Shown here piece by piece: positions 55,488-56,349 of a DNA stretch of 56,349 nt (positions are counted from its first letter, which is position 1; each line of letters begins with the position of its first letter). The DNA lies in assembly GCA_946405805.1 (NCBI GenBank), contig CAMJIL010000011.1:1-56349 (forward strand). The letters run 5' to 3'. The notes under the pieces were generated by a model. It was not told the DNA's origin and made no database searches. It saw nothing but the letters and a program-made list of their open reading frames with translations. A program made the translations under genes and the position numbers. The stretch is from an uncultured Prevotellaceae bacterium (lineage in GTDB: Bacteria > Bacteroidota > Bacteroidia > Bacteroidales > Bacteroidaceae).

Positions 55488-55521
55488 TTTGTTGTGAAAA
55501 AGAAAAAAAGTGTTATATTTG
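55488..55521 (+). promoter_or_regulatory. Possible promoter of the right-edge gene
   Basis: TTTG at 55488-55491 and TATATTTG at 55514-55521. The spacer is 22 bp, slightly long. The rest of the gap (55365-55547) is A-rich with no other feature. Confidence 0.6.
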
Positions 55522-55547
55522 GGCCATAACACATTAAAACCTGAATT

Positions 55548-56349
55548 ATGAAACAATTACTACAAAAATCGTTTTTAGCATTATTGTTGTTTGCTTATGG
55601 AACGAATGTATTGGCTGATGACTTTACTGTGGAGCGTGCAGTAAATTTGAGCCAGTTGGATTCATGGACAGACATCAACCAGTTCCAATGGGAGGAAATT
55701 GATCACGTCATACAGGATAACGGCGCCGAGATGGATGCCCTCAAGGAGGTTTTCCGTGACCCTGCTCCGAAGGATACGGTGGGCTTTTACAAGCAGATTT
55801 ACGACGCTCGCGACAATCAATATATCGTCTTGCGTCTGGACAAGGCTCAGGGTGACCGGCCTTTCCACGTCCGCGTGACTTGCATCAGGAACTCGGAAGA
55901 TCCCTCGCAGAACACTTCGAAGGTGTTTGCTGTTCATAACTACGCCTACATCATGCCGCCCATCACCGAGAACCAGATCGAGGTGAAGATTTGGCCGCAG
56001 GGTCAGGGTGAGGAGACGGCAAAGGCCTACATTTTCAACAGCCATAGCTACGGTTCGGCCTCCGTGCGTTCGGTGATGCTCGACAAAAGCCGAGTCGTTG
56101 ATGGCAACTACACCCTGCAGCTGATTCGCTACAACAGCGACACGCAGGTGAGCGATACGACCTACATCAATAGTCTGCAGGTTGATAAACTCTACACCTT
56201 CTACGACTACGACAACGGCGACCTGGTGGAAGCCTATCTGATGGCAGACGGCTTCAAGCGCATCAAGCTCGACCACGAATGGTGGGCCAGGGATGCTGTG
56301 ACCCATGTGAGTGACAATACAGTGTCGGTGTCGACGGGTGCGAGTATGC
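55548..56349 (+). CDS. Secreted protein of unknown function, cut by the right edge
   Basis: The frame runs from the ATG at 55548 to the end of the window without a stop, at least 267 codons. It opens with a signal peptide (KSFLALLLFAYGTNVLAD) and continues with DFTVERAVNLSQLDSWTDIN and, later, a beta-rich domain (VKIWPQGQGEETAKAYIFNS; YTLQLIRYNSDTQVSD). I recognise no family. From about 55700 on the codons are clearly richer in G and C at third positions than in nearby genes, while the first 150 bases are A+T-rich, which may point to a recombined or transferred body. A large opposite-strand open frame over it is a shadow of this bias. Confidence 0.78.
   Translation, partial: MKQLLQKSFLALLLFAYGTNVLADDFTVERAVNLSQLDSWTDINQFQWEEIDHVIQDNGAEMDALKEVFRDPAPKDTVGFYKQIYDARDNQYIVLRLDKAQGDRPFHVRVTCIRNSEDPSQNTSKVFAVHNYAYIMPPITENQIEVKIWPQGQGEETAKAYIFNSHSYGSASVRSVMLDKSRVVDGNYTLQLIRYNSDTQVSDTTYINSLQVDKLYTFYDYDNGDLVEAYLMADGFKRIKLDHEWWARDAVTHVSDNTVSVSTGASM

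Noticed and set aside
55662..56306. A 214-residue open frame on the minus strand at the right edge
   Set aside because: It mirrors the G+C-rich codons of the plus-strand gene from 55548, which has a start, promoter-like boxes and a signal peptide.

Overview
The window reads as a chromosome segment of a gut or rumen type Bacteroidales, most like Prevotella. The evidence is A+T-rich DNA, promoters of the Bacteroidetes form (TTTG, about 20 bp, TAnnTTTG), weak Shine-Dalgarno sites, lipoproteins with Bacteroidetes lipoboxes, type IX secretion genes (PorX, GldH), a C10 protease and polysaccharide-degrading enzymes. The species call is an inference from gene content; nothing was searched.

Layout. 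1-3540 (+): a possible gene end, an AAA/DUF4143 ATPase, a DUF2461 protein and a Fic protein. 3685-12720 (-): a housekeeping and T9SS cluster, purB, rluB, asnS, holB, ricT, gldH, porX, tsaE in transcription order. 12915-21666 (+): a surface-protein operon of a collagen-like DUF4988-type lipoprotein, a small lipoprotein, a 1603-residue InlB-repeat protein and another small lipoprotein, with one clear promoter and one strong terminator. 21798-24067 (-): two paralogous outer-membrane proteins behind an operator-like repeat block. 24413-30099 (+): a GH43 enzyme followed by ribD-ribE-ribBA-ribH. 30255-33642: a DUF1846 protein, a small unknown protein and a convergent carboxylesterase. 33956-34030 (-): tRNA-Val(TAC). 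34256-42110 (-): guaB, two SurA-like isomerases, an OstA-like protein and mutL. 42264-45504 (-): a GtrA-like protein, an FAD oxidoreductase and a GT-C-like membrane protein. 45682-48560 (+): mlaE, mlaF, nfeD and an SPFH protein. 48597-56349: a GH105 enzyme, a dockerin-bearing C10 protease, kdsC (-), pgk, a low-molecular-weight phosphatase and a secreted protein cut by the right edge.

The most unusual signal is not a gene. Most intergenic gaps hold arrays of 7-bp units whose sequence drifts from array to array and within arrays. Several begin exactly at the stop codon of the upstream gene and repeat it every 7 bp. Because 7 and 3 are coprime, a unit containing a stop closes all three frames within 21 bp, while a stop-free unit is open in all three. 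Arrays after genes carry stops on the sense strand; the two arrays inside genes (tsaE and mutL) are stop-free on the sense strand. Two arrays 8.5 kb apart also hold the same 20-bp hairpin in the same register.

Functionally the window couples surface display (T9SS regulator and cargo, surface lipoproteins, outer-membrane proteins, the OstA/SurA group, Mla-type lipid transport) with carbohydrate use (GH43, GH105) and core metabolism (purine, riboflavin, glycolysis, tRNA charging and modification). I see no insertion sequence, CRISPR array, rRNA or prophage.
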